Notes: generated from the sequence alone by a model not told the origin. A DNA stretch of 44,591 bases from an uncultured Verrucomicrobiota bacterium (GCA_902551155.1 CACDBG010000012.1:1-44591); one strand, 5' to 3'; shown: positions 31,602-42,288, numbered from the stretch's first letter. Program-made: numbers and translations.

Positions 31602-33503
31602 TTATTTTCCCGCTAAGGAACCATTTCTTTTTTGGTCGATTAAAACTTCGTAGATTTCTTTAGCTATTGGGGCGCATGTTTTGCCCCCAGAAACACCTCT
31701 CTCAACCATGACAACGACAGCATATTTTGGTTTTTCGAAAGGACCAAATGAAACAAACCATGTAATTTTGTGAAAGTCTCCTGGTTTTTTTACTTCGGCA
31801 GTGCCGGTTTTCCCACAGATATTGTAATCAGGAATCATTGCGGGCTGTCCGGTTCCCTCTTCTTCGGCTACATCTGCAAACATGGCTTCACGTATTATTT
31901 TCAAGCTATCAGTTCGCTTTATTAAAAGTTGACTGCGTTTTTGCGCACGACGGAATCTTATCGTGTTTTCTTTAATATTTGGATTTGGTGACTGTATTCT
32001 ATCAACCACGCGTGGATGATAAATTGTGCCTCCGTTTGCGATGGCTGAGGTCATAAGTGCCATTTGAAGGGGTGTAACGGTAATTTCGCCTTGGCCAATG
32101 CAAAGGTTGGCTGTGTCTCCTTCGCTCCAGCCATCTCTTACTCTTTTGATTGAAGGGAATTGTCCTGCCGTTTCCTGTTCAGGTAGCAGGCCTGTTTTTT
32201 CTCCTAAATGGAACTGTTTTCCCATCTGGACTATATGCTCCTTGCCGTGCCCTTCGACTACTGCTTGGTGAATGAAATAATAATTGCTGGATTTTTTAAA
32301 GGCCCGCTTAAAGTCGTACATTCCTGGGCTTGCCGTGTCCTTGATTGATCGTTTGCCTATTCGAAAACTCCCGGTCGATTCGATTAGCTTTTTTGGATTT
32401 AAACCGTTTTCCAGTGCTGCTAGTCCAGAGATAATTTTAAATATTGACCCAGGAGGGTAACGTTCTTGAGTTGCGCGAAAGAGAAGAGGAGATGGTCGGT
32501 TAGTGAGGTATTGATTCCAGAGGGCGTGACTTATTCCAGGTGTAAATTTATTTGGATCAAATACAGGAGCTGACACCATTGCGGTTATATCACCTGAATT
32601 TACATCCATCACGATGGCGGATCCGGCCTTTGCTCCACATTTTTTTAAGCCTTTCTCTAAGGCGTTCATTGTGGCGTTTTGTATTGTCATATCCAGAGTT
32701 AATACAACATTGCTGCCGGGCTGTGAGGTAACTGGGGTTGATTCCCCCTGTCGGTAGCCGAGGTTGTTAACCTGAACAGCTCTTGTCCCTGGTTGGCCGC
32801 ATAAATATTGGTCAAACATTTTTTCTAATCCCACTTTTCCAGAATAGTCAGGCAGTCGGTAATTGTAAGGGAGTTCCTCCTTGGCCTGGTAATTGTATCG
32901 TTTCAGATGGCCTGTAAGGTGGGCGGTTGAAGGCGACGGGTACATTCTTTTTGGTGTAGCTTCCAGCTCAAGTCCCGGCACTTTCCAGCTGTTTTCCGCA
33001 AAGCGAGCTACATTAGTGATCGACAGCCCTGTGATTACCGGCAACGGAAGTGCTCTTTGGTTGGTGAAGTGGGATTCCATTTTATTTGGGGAGATGGCAA
33101 TTTGTTGATCCAATTGAAGCATTTCAATGAATCGTTTGACGACTCTGTGCCTTACTTGAATCTCAAGTTGCCTGCTTTCAGCTGCACTCAAACTTTTGGC
33201 GGGTCGGCTTCTTTTCCATTCTTCTCTGAAGTGCGGTCGTAATTCCTCGAGATAAGCATTTACTACAAACGTAGGGATATCTTGGGCTATTGGTCTTCCG
33301 TGTTTGTCCAAAATGCTGCCTCTTACCGCAGGGATGCGCACCGTTCGCATCGATTGTATCTCTTGGTCATTGATATATACGAGAGCTGTTGCTACTTGCA
33401 CATACCATAATCCAATGAGCAGCAATGTTATGCCGATGCCGATCGCTGCACCAGTCACATAAACTCGCTTATCTGTTTTCGGTTTATCTAGTGAGTTATC
33501 CAT
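31602..33503 (-). CDS. mrdA: Penicillin-binding protein 2 (ORF open to 33554; MDNSLDK start at 33503 likely)
   Basis: RGSILDKHGRPIAQDIPTF, YPPGSIFKIISGLAAL (SxxK), SSNYYF, CGKTGTAE. Confidence 0.94.
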   Translation of the reverse strand: MDNSLDKPKTDKRVYVTGAAIGIGITLLLIGLWYVQVATALVYINDQEIQSMRTVRIPAVRGSILDKHGRPIAQDIPTFVVNAYLEELRPHFREEWKRSRPAKSLSAAESRQLEIQVRHRVVKRFIEMLQLDQQIAISPNKMESHFTNQRALPLPVITGLSITNVARFAENSWKVPGLELEATPKRMYPSPSTAHLTGHLKRYNYQAKEELPYNYRLPDYSGKVGLEKMFDQYLCGQPGTRAVQVNNLGYRQGESTPVTSQPGSNVVLTLDMTIQNATMNALEKGLKKCGAKAGSAIVMDVNSGDITAMVSAPVFDPNKFTPGISHALWNQYLTNRPSPLLFRATQERYPPGSIFKIISGLAALENGLNPKKLIESTGSFRIGKRSIKDTASPGMYDFKRAFKKSSNYYFIHQAVVEGHGKEHIVQMGKQFHLGEKTGLLPEQETAGQFPSIKRVRDGWSEGDTANLCIGQGEITVTPLQMALMTSAIANGGTIYHPRVVDRIQSPNPNIKENTIRFRRAQKRSQLLIKRTDSLKIIREAMFADVAEEEGTGQPAMIPDYNICGKTGTAEVKKPGDFHKITWFVSFGPFEKPKYAVVVMVERGVSGGKTCAPIAKEIYEVLIDQKRNGSLAGK

Positions 33504-34068
33504 GAATGTGAGGGCCACGAATAATCCGAGTTGAGGTGTCGTACGGAGCAACAAGCGGCTGTTCTTCTACTGATCGATTTAGCCAGTTAACAATGGGGAA
33601 AAAGACCAGTGCTAATAGGCCGCTCATGCCGGCTGTAGCTATCCACTGCCAAAAAGAAAACCAGCCGAACAGGGGCTGTTGGTTTGAAAGCAGTAATATA
33701 CACAAAGATGTAATTGAGACAAAGGCACCGGCAGATGCGCCCAGGATGAATCGTGTTCCAACATTGTTGAATGCAATGTGTTGGCTATTCATGTGTACGA
33801 TAAACCCTAATGTGTAGAGTGGAAGGATAGTAGTACCTATAGAGCTCGTAGAAAGCGCACTTTGGGTTAGGGATCCAAATATAGACAGTATTCCGATTGT
33901 TGAGATTGGGCAGCGAAGAGCAACCACTATTAGTAAGGCGGGAAGTGGGTCTATTTGGAACCCGAATGTTCTCTGTGGAAAGCTCCATGTAGTCAGCACA
34001 TACGTACTTACAAGGGCAGTTGCTAGGATTGATAATGTGAGAAAACCTCTCATGGCATAAGTACCCAA
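33496..34068 (-). CDS. mreD: Rod shape-determining protein MreD
   Basis: Multi-TM protein between mreC and mrdA; position plus hydrophobic profile. Confidence 0.78.
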   Translation of the reverse strand: MGTYAMRGFLTLSILATALVSTYVLTTWSFPQRTFGFQIDPLPALLIVVALRCPISTIGILSIFGSLTQSALSTSSIGTTILPLYTLGFIVHMNSQHIAFNNVGTRFILGASAGAFVSITSLCILLLSNQQPLFGWFSFWQWIATAGMSGLLALVFFPIVNWLNRSVEEQPLVAPYDTSTRIIRGPHIHG

Positions 34069-34856
34069 ACTTCATGGAGTTGGGAGGTGTTGGTTGAGAG
34101 TTTTACTGTTGCTGTTGTCGTTAGGGATCCGGGTCTGGAGTGTATTGCAAGAAGTTTGCCGACATATATTCCTCTGGGAAAAATTTCGCCAAGTCCACTG
34201 CTATATAGTTTGTCGCCCGGTCTGGCAAGAGTGACTCCCGGCAGGTGGGTTAGCTTTACTAATGTCGGGTCGTAAACTGTTTCTCCAGTTGATTTGAGGA
34301 TGCCGGTCTCTTTGGTTGCCTCAATGGTCACTGAAACTCTGCAATCGGGGTCTCCCAGTAAAGCGATCTGTGAGTGGTTTGGGTACGCCTCTTGCACTCG
34401 ACCTATTAGGCCAGTTTTGGCAACCACCGGCATATCAATTTTTACACCGTCGTTCGCGCCTAAATCAATTAGGATTGATCTCCACCAGTTAGATGGGTCT
34501 CGCCCAATGATGCGTGCCAAACGAGGGTTCCACTCTGGCCGGGGGCGCATTTTGAGTTGTTCGCGCAGGTTCCGGTTTTCCTTTGATAATGGTACTGTTT
34601 GTTCAAGTTTTAGCTCTAGTATGGAGTTTTGGCGTTTTAGTTCGGCGTTTTCATCTAGCAGGGCTTCACGGGAAATAGTTTGGTTAGATAGGTATTCCCC
34701 GGTGCTTTGGGCTATTCTTTGGGTTTTAAATAACGGAGTATATAAGCTGCTAAACAAGCGCTTTGCACGCTTTGCCGCTGTAGGTGACAAACTAAAGCAG
34801 ATTACTGCAAAAAGCAGAACTATGCTAGTTGTGATGACGTATGGTCTATTAGTCAT
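34050..34856 (-). CDS. mreC: Rod shape-determining protein MreC
   Basis: N-terminal TM, coiled coil, ARIIGRDPSNWWRSILIDLGANDGVKIDMPVVAKTGLIGRV. Confidence 0.94.
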   Translation of the reverse strand: MTNRPYVITTSIVLLFAVICFSLSPTAAKRAKRLFSSLYTPLFKTQRIAQSTGEYLSNQTISREALLDENAELKRQNSILELKLEQTVPLSKENRNLREQLKMRPRPEWNPRLARIIGRDPSNWWRSILIDLGANDGVKIDMPVVAKTGLIGRVQEAYPNHSQIALLGDPDCRVSVTIEATKETGILKSTGETVYDPTLVKLTHLPGVTLARPGDKLYSSGLGEIFPRGIYVGKLLAIHSRPGSLTTTATVKLSTNTSQLHEVWVLMP

Positions 34857-34897
34857 TTACCCGGGTGGTCCGGGCGAGCGAATGTGAGAGAAATCAA

Positions 34898-35920
34898 TCA
34901 TGAAGTGGCTGCTGCATTGCGCCAGTAATCAATATTTTGAAGAACCTTTCCAGTTCCGTTTGCTACTGAAATGAGAGGGTCGTCAGCAATGACTACAGGA
35001 AGTTGGGTTTCTTTTGCTACGAGTCGGTCGATTCCTCTTAAAAGAGCACCTCCGCCAGCTATAACAATCCCGCGATCAACTAAATCTCCGGAGAGTTCCG
35101 GCAGGCACTGTTCAAGAATTTGCCGGATGGACTCGAGGATTGCAGTTAAAGGCTCTTTGAGCGCCTCGCGTATTTCCTCTGAGCGGATAGTTAATGTCCT
35201 TGGTAGTCCTTGATTTAGGTCGCGGCCCTTTACTTCCATAGTTAATTCGTCTTCCAACGGGAAGGCCGAACCGATTTTCAGTTTGATTTCCTCAGCTGTT
35301 CGTTCGCCGATTAAAAGGTTATGGGCGCGTTTCATATGATTAATGATCGCACCATCGAATTGGTCGCCACCAACCCGCAGGCTAGTAGCTTGAACAATGT
35401 TTGCCAGAGAGATGACAGCAATTTCTGCTGTTCCACCACCAATATCTACCACCATATTACCCGCTGGTTCTGCGACGGGAAGGCCAGCTCCGATGGCTGC
35501 GGCTAAAGGTTGCTTGATGGGGTAGAATTCGCTTGCCCCTGCACGCGTTACTGAATCCTCAACGGCTCGTCTTTCCACCTCAGTTATTCCGGAAGGGACC
35601 GCAACGACTACTCGAGGTTGGACTAGCTTCCGGTGATGAACCTTGGTGATGAAATAGCGAAGCATTGCTTCGGTTACGTCAAAATCTGCAATCACACCAT
35701 CCTTCATCGGACGGATGGCAGTGATATTAGGAGGGGTGCGAGCGAGCATGGATTTTGCCTCACTGCCAACTGCGAGTACATTTTTTGTACCTGACTGGAT
35801 TGCTACCACTGAAGGCTCCCGCATGACTATTCCGCGGTCTTTAAGGAAAACCAGCGTGTTTGCAGTGCCTAAATCTATCCCAATATCATTGGAAAAAAGG
35901 CCTTTTAATCCATCAAGCAT
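34898..35920 (-). CDS. mreB: Rod shape-determining protein MreB
   Basis: [64 protein letters not shown]. Confidence 0.97.
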   Translation of the reverse strand: MLDGLKGLFSNDIGIDLGTANTLVFLKDRGIVMREPSVVAIQSGTKNVLAVGSEAKSMLARTPPNITAIRPMKDGVIADFDVTEAMLRYFITKVHHRKLVQPRVVVAVPSGITEVERRAVEDSVTRAGASEFYPIKQPLAAAIGAGLPVAEPAGNMVVDIGGGTAEIAVISLANIVQATSLRVGGDQFDGAIINHMKRAHNLLIGERTAEEIKLKIGSAFPLEDELTMEVKGRDLNQGLPRTLTIRSEEIREALKEPLTAILESIRQILEQCLPELSGDLVDRGIVIAGGGALLRGIDRLVAKETQLPVVIADDPLISVANGTGKVLQNIDYWRNAAATS

Positions 35921-36016
35921 CAAATGTTTCGTGACTCGCGGCTGACAATGCCCTTGGTGCCTAGGGCTAACAAGGAAAGGTTATTCAGGGTATTTCCTAA
36001 TAAAGTGCAAAAAAAA

Positions 36017-36092
36017 TGGTACCAGAGGAGGGACTTGAACCCCCGACAAATGGATTATGATCCCACTGCTCTACCGACTGAGCTACTCTGGC
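36017..36092 (-). tRNA. tRNA-Met (anticodon CAU; tRNA-Ile2 not excluded)
   Basis: Reverse complement GCCAGAGTAGCTCAGTCGGTAGAGCAGTGGGATCATAATCCATTTGTCGGGGGTTCAAGTCCCTCCTCTGGTACCA folds as a cloverleaf; CCA encoded. Confidence 0.93.
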
Positions 36093-36165
36093 TCTCTTCG
36101 GGCTGATTATCTGTTCAACAGCCCCGATTTTGTCAAATAGTTTCGGTTTATAGGCGATATTATCA

Positions 36166-36171
36166 TATAAT
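36166..36171 (+). promoter_or_regulatory. candidate -10 element upstream of rpsO
   Basis: Perfect TATAAT 53 bp before the rpsO ATG; -35 weak. Confidence 0.3.
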
Positions 36172-36223
36172 ATCTCTTGCTAATGCTGAGCGGGTATTTT
36201 AGGTTGCGCCGCTGAAAAGATAA

Positions 36224-36484
36224 ATGGATAGGAAAGTAAAAGCTGAGACAATTTCTGAATTCGGTGTTCACGAGAAGGATACCGGTTCTGCTGACGTGCA
36301 AATTGCGGTTTTGAGCCGCCGTATTAAACATTTGGAGGGTCATCTTAGGGCCAACAAAAAGGATCGTCATTCCCGTCGAGGTCTCACCAATATGGTGAGT
36401 CGACGCAAGCGCCTGTTGCGCTATCTGCAAGGGAAGGATTCAAATCGTATGGTTGAGTTGAAGAAACAGCTCGGCATTCGTTAA
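36224..36484 (+). CDS. rpsO: 30S ribosomal protein S15
   Basis: [56 protein letters not shown]. Confidence 0.97.
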   Translation: MDRKVKAETISEFGVHEKDTGSADVQIAVLSRRIKHLEGHLRANKKDRHSRRGLTNMVSRRKRLLRYLQGKDSNRMVELKKQLGIR

Positions 36485-36656
36485 GTCAGTTTCACTTTCC
36501 CGGGCTGCTGAAACGCCGTTTTTACACCCGGATTCCTAAAAATAATAATTGCGATGAAAAATGTCGCTGTAAATTTGGGTGATTTCATTCAGTGCCTCAC
36601 TAGGGGCCATGTATGAAGTTCCTCAAGTCAGCAGTGACTAAATCTAAATACTAATA

Positions 36657-39107
36657 ATGATTAAAGACCAAGTAACCGCCAAAGTTGGCGATAAAGAAAT
36701 CACCATCGGCAGTGGTAATATTACCAAGCAAGCTGATGGCACCGTAACAGTACAAATGGGAGAGACGATTGTAATGACCGCCGTTGTGGCGGCCACTAAA
36801 GGTCGTGAGGGGCAGGATTGGTTCCCATTGCAAGTGGATTATCGGGAGCGTGCTCATGCCGCCGGCCAAATCCCTGGAAATTATTTCCGTCGAGAAGGTC
36901 GTCCGAGTGATAAGGAAATACTTACTTGTAGGCTCACAGATCGTCCTATTAGGCCGCTCTTCAAAAAGGGCTGGTTCAATGAATGTCAGGTGTATGGCTT
37001 GCTGCTCAGCGCTGATGGTGAGAATGAGCCTGATGTGCTAAGTATTCTCGGGGCTTCTGCTGCGCTAATGGTAAGTGATATTCCCTGGGATGGACCTCTA
37101 GGGGCTGTGCGCGTAGGGAGAGTGAATGGCGAATTTGTTGCTAATCCAACTCATGAGGAAATGGCAGAGAGTGACCTTGACCTTCTTTATGTCGGTAACG
37201 AAACCGATGTGGTAATGTATGAAGGAGCTGCAGATCAGATTAAAGAGGAAGATTTTATTGCTGCTTTGAAATATGGTCAGGAATGTTGCTTGCCGCAGAT
37301 TGAAGCTCAAAAGGAGTTGGTTAAATTATGCGGAAAGGAAAAACGCGACATATCGGACCAATTGTTCGTTGTTCCGGATAAGATTTTCTCCAAGGCTGAG
37401 GAGCTTGGCGGAGGTGGTCGTATCGTAGAGGCTTTGCTTACGGTTGCCAAGTTAGAACGTGAGCGGAAAGTTGGAGCTATTAAAGATGAAGTGGCGGGTA
37501 AGTTGCGTGAAGAATTTGGTGAAGAAGAGGTGACTGATGCAGTGGTGGATCAAGCTTTTTACCACATTCAAAAGACGGCTCTGCGCGGCCTGATCCTTGA
37601 GCAGGGCAAACGGTTGGATGGTCGAGGGCTAGATGAATTGCGTTCAATCGAGTGTAAGGTAGGGGTTTTACCTCGCACTCATGGTTCGGCTCTATTTACT
37701 CGTGGGGAAACGCAAGCACTTGTTCTGACAACTCTCGGTACGACAGATTCTGCCCAGCGTTTTGATAGTTATACAGGAGGGGAAGACAGCAAGCAGTACA
37801 TGATGCATTATAACTTCCCCAATTATTCAGTCGGCGAGACAGGGCGAATTATGGGCCCAGGACGTCGTGAGGTTGGGCATGGTGCTTTGGCGGAAAGATC
37901 GCTTTTGGCGATGTTGCCTATTGATGATAATTACCCTTACGCAGTACGTCAGGTTTCTGAAATATTGGAATCCAATGGCTCTAGTTCCATGGCGACGGTC
38001 TGTGGAGGTAGTCTGTCACTCATGGATGCGGGGGTTGAAGTAAAGGGTGCCTGTGCCGGGATTAGTATAGGAATCTGCACTGATCTTGATGATGAGGGGA
38101 AAATCACCGATCATAAAATCCTTACTGACATTATGGGTTGGGAAGACGCATTCTGTGACATGGATTGTAAAATAGCTGGCTCTAAGGAAGGTATCACAGG
38201 TTTCCAGTTGGACCTTAAGCTCAAAGGCCTTCCAATGAATATTATGGAAGAAGCCATTGAGGCTGCTCGGAAATCCCGCCATGAAATCATCGATATTATG
38301 AATGAGACGATCAATGGGCCGGGGGAAATGAGTAAATACGCCCCGCGGATTACCCAGTTGAAGGTTGATCCAGATAAGATTGGAATGATTATAGGGCCGG
38401 GAGGCAAAAATATTAAAAGAATCGTCGAGGAGTCGGGTTGTGAAATTAATATCGAAGACGATGGCACGGTCAATGTTTACTCACTAAATCCGGAAGGCAT
38501 GCAGGTGGCAGTGGAGGAAATTGAGGGAATGACTGCTGAGCCAGAGGTGGGTCGTGTGTATGAGGGAACAGTTGTTTCTGTTAAGGACTTCGGCTGCTTT
38601 GTTGAGTTCCTGCCTGGCAAGGACGGTTTATGTCATATTAGTGAGCTATCTGATAAGCGCGTTGATAAAACCGAAGATGTTGCAAGAGAAGGTGACAGGA
38701 TGACTGTGAAGCTTATCGGGGTAGATGAACGTGGAAAAGTAAAGCTGTCTCGTAAAGCTGCTATGATTGAAAGCGGAGAAATAGAGGCGCCTGCAGAAGG
38801 AGAAGAGCCGAATGAGCCTAGAGCGGAACGTGAAGTAAGCGATGAAGAGCCCGAGGTAGGCAAGCTCTATCAGGGTACCGTTGTGACTGTAAAAGAATAT
38901 GGCGCTTTCGTCGAATTTCTCCCGGGACGTGATGGGTTGTGCCATGTGAGTGAACTGGCAACAGCCCGGGTTAAGAATGTTGAGGATATAGCTAAGGTTG
39001 GAGAAAAAATTTGGGTAAAACTCCTTGAGATAGATGAACGCGGCAAGGTTCGCTTATCTCGCAAGGCAGCGCTAGAGGAACGTGAGGCGGCTGAGGCGGG
39101 AGAGTAA
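36657..39107 (+). CDS. pnp: Polyribonucleotide nucleotidyltransferase with KH and two S1 domains
   Basis: PNPase core ([28 protein letters not shown]..., [15 protein letters not shown]), [16 protein letters not shown], two EG/QGTVV.VK.(F/Y)G.FVEFLPG S1 repeats. Confidence 0.96.
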   Translation: MIKDQVTAKVGDKEITIGSGNITKQADGTVTVQMGETIVMTAVVAATKGREGQDWFPLQVDYRERAHAAGQIPGNYFRREGRPSDKEILTCRLTDRPIRPLFKKGWFNECQVYGLLLSADGENEPDVLSILGASAALMVSDIPWDGPLGAVRVGRVNGEFVANPTHEEMAESDLDLLYVGNETDVVMYEGAADQIKEEDFIAALKYGQECCLPQIEAQKELVKLCGKEKRDISDQLFVVPDKIFSKAEELGGGGRIVEALLTVAKLERERKVGAIKDEVAGKLREEFGEEEVTDAVVDQAFYHIQKTALRGLILEQGKRLDGRGLDELRSIECKVGVLPRTHGSALFTRGETQALVLTTLGTTDSAQRFDSYTGGEDSKQYMMHYNFPNYSVGETGRIMGPGRREVGHGALAERSLLAMLPIDDNYPYAVRQVSEILESNGSSSMATVCGGSLSLMDAGVEVKGACAGISIGICTDLDDEGKITDHKILTDIMGWEDAFCDMDCKIAGSKEGITGFQLDLKLKGLPMNIMEEAIEAARKSRHEIIDIMNETINGPGEMSKYAPRITQLKVDPDKIGMIIGPGGKNIKRIVEESGCEINIEDDGTVNVYSLNPEGMQVAVEEIEGMTAEPEVGRVYEGTVVSVKDFGCFVEFLPGKDGLCHISELSDKRVDKTEDVAREGDRMTVKLIGVDERGKVKLSRKAAMIESGEIEAPAEGEEPNEPRAEREVSDEEPEVGKLYQGTVVTVKEYGAFVEFLPGRDGLCHVSELATARVKNVEDIAKVGEKIWVKLLEIDERGKVRLSRKAALEEREAAEAGE

Positions 39108-39155
39108 ATATTATCGCGGCTTGCTTCAGAATCCTGCATTTAGTTAAATAATCTC

Positions 39156-39803
39156 GTGTTGAATCAGCAGACACTGGCTGGCCAAGCCAGCTTTAGTGGC
39201 ATTGGCCTGCATAGCGGCAATAAGGTGAAAATGACATTTTTACCTGCGCCGCCAAACCATGGGATATGTTTTCGCCGGGTCGATCTCGATGGGCAACCAG
39301 AGGTTGTCGCGTCGGTTGAGAATGTTTCGGAGACAAATCGATCTACCACGCTATCCAAGGGGAGTGTTAAACTTCACACTGTTGAACATGTGCTGGCTGC
39401 TTTCTCAGGGTTCGGGGTTGATAACGCAGTTGTGGAACTCGATGCGAACGAGCCGCCCATAGGTGACGGGAGCTCGGATCAGTTCTGTCAAATGATTGAG
39501 GAGGCAGGGGTCGTTGCTCAGGATGAACAACGTGAGGTGTATCTGCTTGAGGCTCCCATTGAGCTTCAGAGCGGAGAAACTCAAATGATGGCATTTCCTC
39601 ATGACCGCTTTAAGATTACCTGTACTAGTGCGGGTGAAAACGGGCGTTTCACTCAACTCTTTAGCTGTGAACTAAATTCAGACACGTGGCGTAATGAAAT
39701 TTCAAGGGCTCGTACATTTTGTTATTATGAAGAGATAGAGCACTTGTATAAAAATGGTATGATTAAAGGGGGGGGGGTTGGAAAATGCTGTAGTGATTCG
39801 TGA
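39156..39803 (+). CDS. lpxC: LpxC N-terminal part, frame ends prematurely after the poly-G tract
   Basis: GTG start; LAGQASFSGIGLHSGNKVKMTFLPAP, VKLHTVEHVLAAFSGFGVDNAVVELDANEPPIGDGSS; ends KGGGVGKCCSDS. Confidence 0.88.
   Translation: MLNQQTLAGQASFSGIGLHSGNKVKMTFLPAPPNHGICFRRVDLDGQPEVVASVENVSETNRSTTLSKGSVKLHTVEHVLAAFSGFGVDNAVVELDANEPPIGDGSSDQFCQMIEEAGVVAQDEQREVYLLEAPIELQSGETQMMAFPHDRFKITCTSAGENGRFTQLFSCELNSDTWRNEISRARTFCYYEEIEHLYKNGMIKGGGVGKCCSDS
39768..39777 (+). repeat. G10 homopolymer tract at the lpxC frame break
   Basis: ATTAAAGGGGGGGGGGTTGGAAAAT; 9 G would keep a single LpxC-FabZ frame. Confidence 0.95.
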
Positions 39804-40518
39804 TGATGCAGTTCTTACCAATGAGCCTCTAAGGTATGCCAACGAATTTGTTCGCCATAAGATTCTCGATATAATAGGCGACCTCTCTTTGATGGGTAGG
39901 CCGATCGGTGCTCATATTGTTGCTGTAAAGCCAAGTCATGCTGCAAATTGCGAGATGGCTCGAAGGATTTTATCCCAGAGTAGGAAGTCTAAGGAGGTTG
40001 CTGAAACTTTTGCGCCTCCTCCTGAAAAAGAACGTTTAGCTAAAGTGGCGGTGGAGGAAAAAGCCCGTGAATCGATCGTTCAGGATGGTGCAATTTTGGA
40101 TGTAAACCATATAATGAAAGTGTTGCCGCATCGGTTTCCTTTCCTAATGGTGGATCGGGTTACCTTGATTGAAGGCAGTCACATCGTTGCTCAAAAAAAT
40201 ATCAGTATTAATGAACCTTACTTTGAAGGACATTTCCCTAATCATCCAATAATGCCGGGAGTGTTACAATTAGAGGCGATTGCGCAGGTTGCAGGTGTTT
40301 TAATGCTTAAAAAAGCCGAGAACATAGGAAAACTTGCTTATTTCATGGCTGCCGAAAACGTAAAATGGCGTAAACCAGTGCTTCCCGGTGACGTGCTTAC
40401 CATTGACGTGGAACTGACGAAATCACGGGGTAAAATCGGAAAGGCGATTGGTAAATGTTTTGTGGATGGGGCACAAGTTAGTGAGGCATTAGTCACATTC
40501 ATGCTAGTTGATTCCTGA
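39778..40518 (+). CDS. fabZ: LpxC C-terminal part fused to FabZ (3-hydroxyacyl-ACP dehydratase)
   Basis: LENAVVIRDDAVLTNEPLRYANEFVRHKILDIIGDLSLMGRPIGAHIVAVKPSHAAN (LpxC), then IMKVLPHRFPFLMVDRV...HFPNHPIMPGVLQLEAIAQ (FabZ). Confidence 0.9.
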   Translation: MENAVVIRDDAVLTNEPLRYANEFVRHKILDIIGDLSLMGRPIGAHIVAVKPSHAANCEMARRILSQSRKSKEVAETFAPPPEKERLAKVAVEEKARESIVQDGAILDVNHIMKVLPHRFPFLMVDRVTLIEGSHIVAQKNISINEPYFEGHFPNHPIMPGVLQLEAIAQVAGVLMLKKAENIGKLAYFMAAENVKWRKPVLPGDVLTIDVELTKSRGKIGKAIGKCFVDGAQVSEALVTFMLVDS

Positions 40519-40520
40519 GA

Positions 40521-41297
40521 ATGATGAGCGAAATTCATTCTACCGCTATCATTGAAGATGGTGCACAGATTGGTGATGAATGCAAAATTGGACCCTATTG
40601 TGTTATTGGACCCAATGTGACACTGGGATCAGGATGCAATCTGCACTCTCATGTAGTGATCGATGGCCGCACTGAAATTGGCGAGGGTAATGAGTTTTAT
40701 CCGTTTTGCTCAATTGGTCTCAAGACTCAGGATTTGAAGTGGAAAGATGGGGATTCAGGCACGGAAATAGGTTCCAATAACACATTCAGGGAGTATGTAA
40801 CGGTACATAGTGCAACTGGCGATGGGGATGTTACGGTTATCGGATCACACAATAATTTATTGGCTTACACGCACGTTGCCCACGATTGTCGGTTGGGTGA
40901 CCATATTATTATTTCCAATGTAGGTACCCTAGCCGGGCACGTAATAGTGGAAGATCGAGCAATTATCGGTGGCTTGGCAGCGGTGCATCAATTTTGCCGT
41001 ATTGGAACAATGTCAATTATAGGCGGCTGCAGTAAGGTTGTGCAGGATGTTCCGCCCTATATGATGGCTGATGGTAATCCGGCTTCAACGCGTGCTTTGA
41101 ACAAGGAAGGGCTTAAGCGTAATAATATAACTGACGAAACGCAGAGCGCATTAAAGCAGGCGCATAAGATATTATTTCGAGAAAACCTCACAATGGCCGT
41201 TGCCGTGGAAAAAGTAAGGTCTGAGGTTGCAGATTGTCCTCAGTTAGACCATCTGTTGAGTTTTATAGAATCCAGTGAGCGCGGCATTGCGAAGTAG
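40521..41297 (+). CDS. lpxA: Acyl-ACP--UDP-N-acetylglucosamine O-acyltransferase
   Basis: Left-handed beta-helix hexapeptides; IHSTAIIEDGAQIGDECKIGPYCVIGPNV, HDCRLGDHIIISN, GLAAVHQFCRIG. Confidence 0.96.
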   Translation: MMSEIHSTAIIEDGAQIGDECKIGPYCVIGPNVTLGSGCNLHSHVVIDGRTEIGEGNEFYPFCSIGLKTQDLKWKDGDSGTEIGSNNTFREYVTVHSATGDGDVTVIGSHNNLLAYTHVAHDCRLGDHIIISNVGTLAGHVIVEDRAIIGGLAAVHQFCRIGTMSIIGGCSKVVQDVPPYMMADGNPASTRALNKEGLKRNNITDETQSALKQAHKILFRENLTMAVAVEKVRSEVADCPQLDHLLSFIESSERGIAK

Positions 41298-41362
41298 AAT
41301 GAAAGTGGAAACTGTAAGGATTATTTTTGTTCATTTTCCTAAAAATTGAAACGCAATTTGGG

Positions 41363-42163
41363 TTACAAATTCACCATTGCTTTTTCTAATTTGGTGAAAG
41401 TGCAGTAACTGTGATAGCCGCATTTTTTTGCTAGATTTACTGCTTCATCCAAGTTTAGGCCAACTTCATGGGGTGCGTGAGCGTCAGAGCCAAAAGAGAT
41501 TTGAACGTTGTGTGATCTGGCAAGTTTCAAAAATTCGATGTTAGGGTATATTTCTTTACAGTCTTTTCGTAGTCCGGCTGTATTTAATTCAATACAGGTA
41601 TGTGTTGCTTCGCATGCAGTGAGGAAGGATGAGTAGAGGTTGGAGCAATCATGCTTTGGGTAGTGGCCGAATTTTTTAGGGAGATCCGGATGGCCGATGA
41701 TTTGAAATAAGCCAGAGGCTGCGGCACGTGTTAGTAGGTCAAAGTATTCTGACCACACCTCATCAGCTGAGCGCTTGTCCCACTCTTTAATATGCTTTGG
41801 ATTATCAAAATCCCATTTGCCGGAGATGTAATGCACTGAGCCTATAAAATAATCCCACTCATGGTTTTCAGCCATTTTTTTTATCCAAGGTTCATGGCCG
41901 GAAATAAAGTCAACTTCAAGGCCAAGTCGAATGGGCAGGGCGGGGTAGGTGTCACGTGCATGTTCCACTTTCTCGACGTACTTTGTTAACTCAGATGAAA
42001 GCATGCGCCAGTCGTCCTGATCATCATGTTCTACGGGTGAATGATCGCTAAAGCCAATCTCTGGTAGATTTAGTTCCAGTGCGCGTGCGGCATATTCGAC
42101 AGGCTCACCCTTTGCGTGTCGGCAAAGGGGCGTATGCATGTGGTAATCAGCAGGTAGAGCCAT
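41363..42163 (-). CDS. PHP-domain histidinol-phosphatase family protein
   Basis: DYHMHTPLCRHAKGEPVEYAARALELNLPEIGFSDHSP; GSVHYISGKWDFDNP; IELNTAGLRK; FGSDAHAP. Confidence 0.9.
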   Translation of the reverse strand: MALPADYHMHTPLCRHAKGEPVEYAARALELNLPEIGFSDHSPVEHDDQDDWRMLSSELTKYVEKVEHARDTYPALPIRLGLEVDFISGHEPWIKKMAENHEWDYFIGSVHYISGKWDFDNPKHIKEWDKRSADEVWSEYFDLLTRAAASGLFQIIGHPDLPKKFGHYPKHDCSNLYSSFLTACEATHTCIELNTAGLRKDCKEIYPNIEFLKLARSHNVQISFGSDAHAPHEVGLNLDEAVNLAKKCGYHSYCTFTKLEKAMVNL

Positions 42164-42207
42164 AGGCGGAGGATAGCCATCAAATCGTCATTCGTGAAGG
42201 GATTTGA

Positions 42208-42236
42208 TTGACATGAATATGCCAGAATTTCATTAT
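42208..42236 (+). promoter_or_regulatory. candidate sigma70-like promoter of purA
   Basis: TTGACA - 17 bp - CATTAT. Confidence 0.45.
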
Positions 42237-42261
42237 CCGCAGGCAAATCCCAATGGTATTT

Positions 42262-42288
42262 GCCCCGCAAGGCGGGGCTTTTTGTTTT
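42262..42288 (+). terminator. Rho-independent-terminator-like hairpin abutting the purA start codon
   Basis: GCCCCGC-AAG-GCGGGGC followed by TTTTTGTTTT then ATG. Confidence 0.7.

Noticed and set aside
35924-36106. 60-aa ORF ending RRDLNPRQMDYDPTALPTELLWLSSG
   Set aside because: It is the antisense translation of the tRNA-Met gene, a classic spurious ORF
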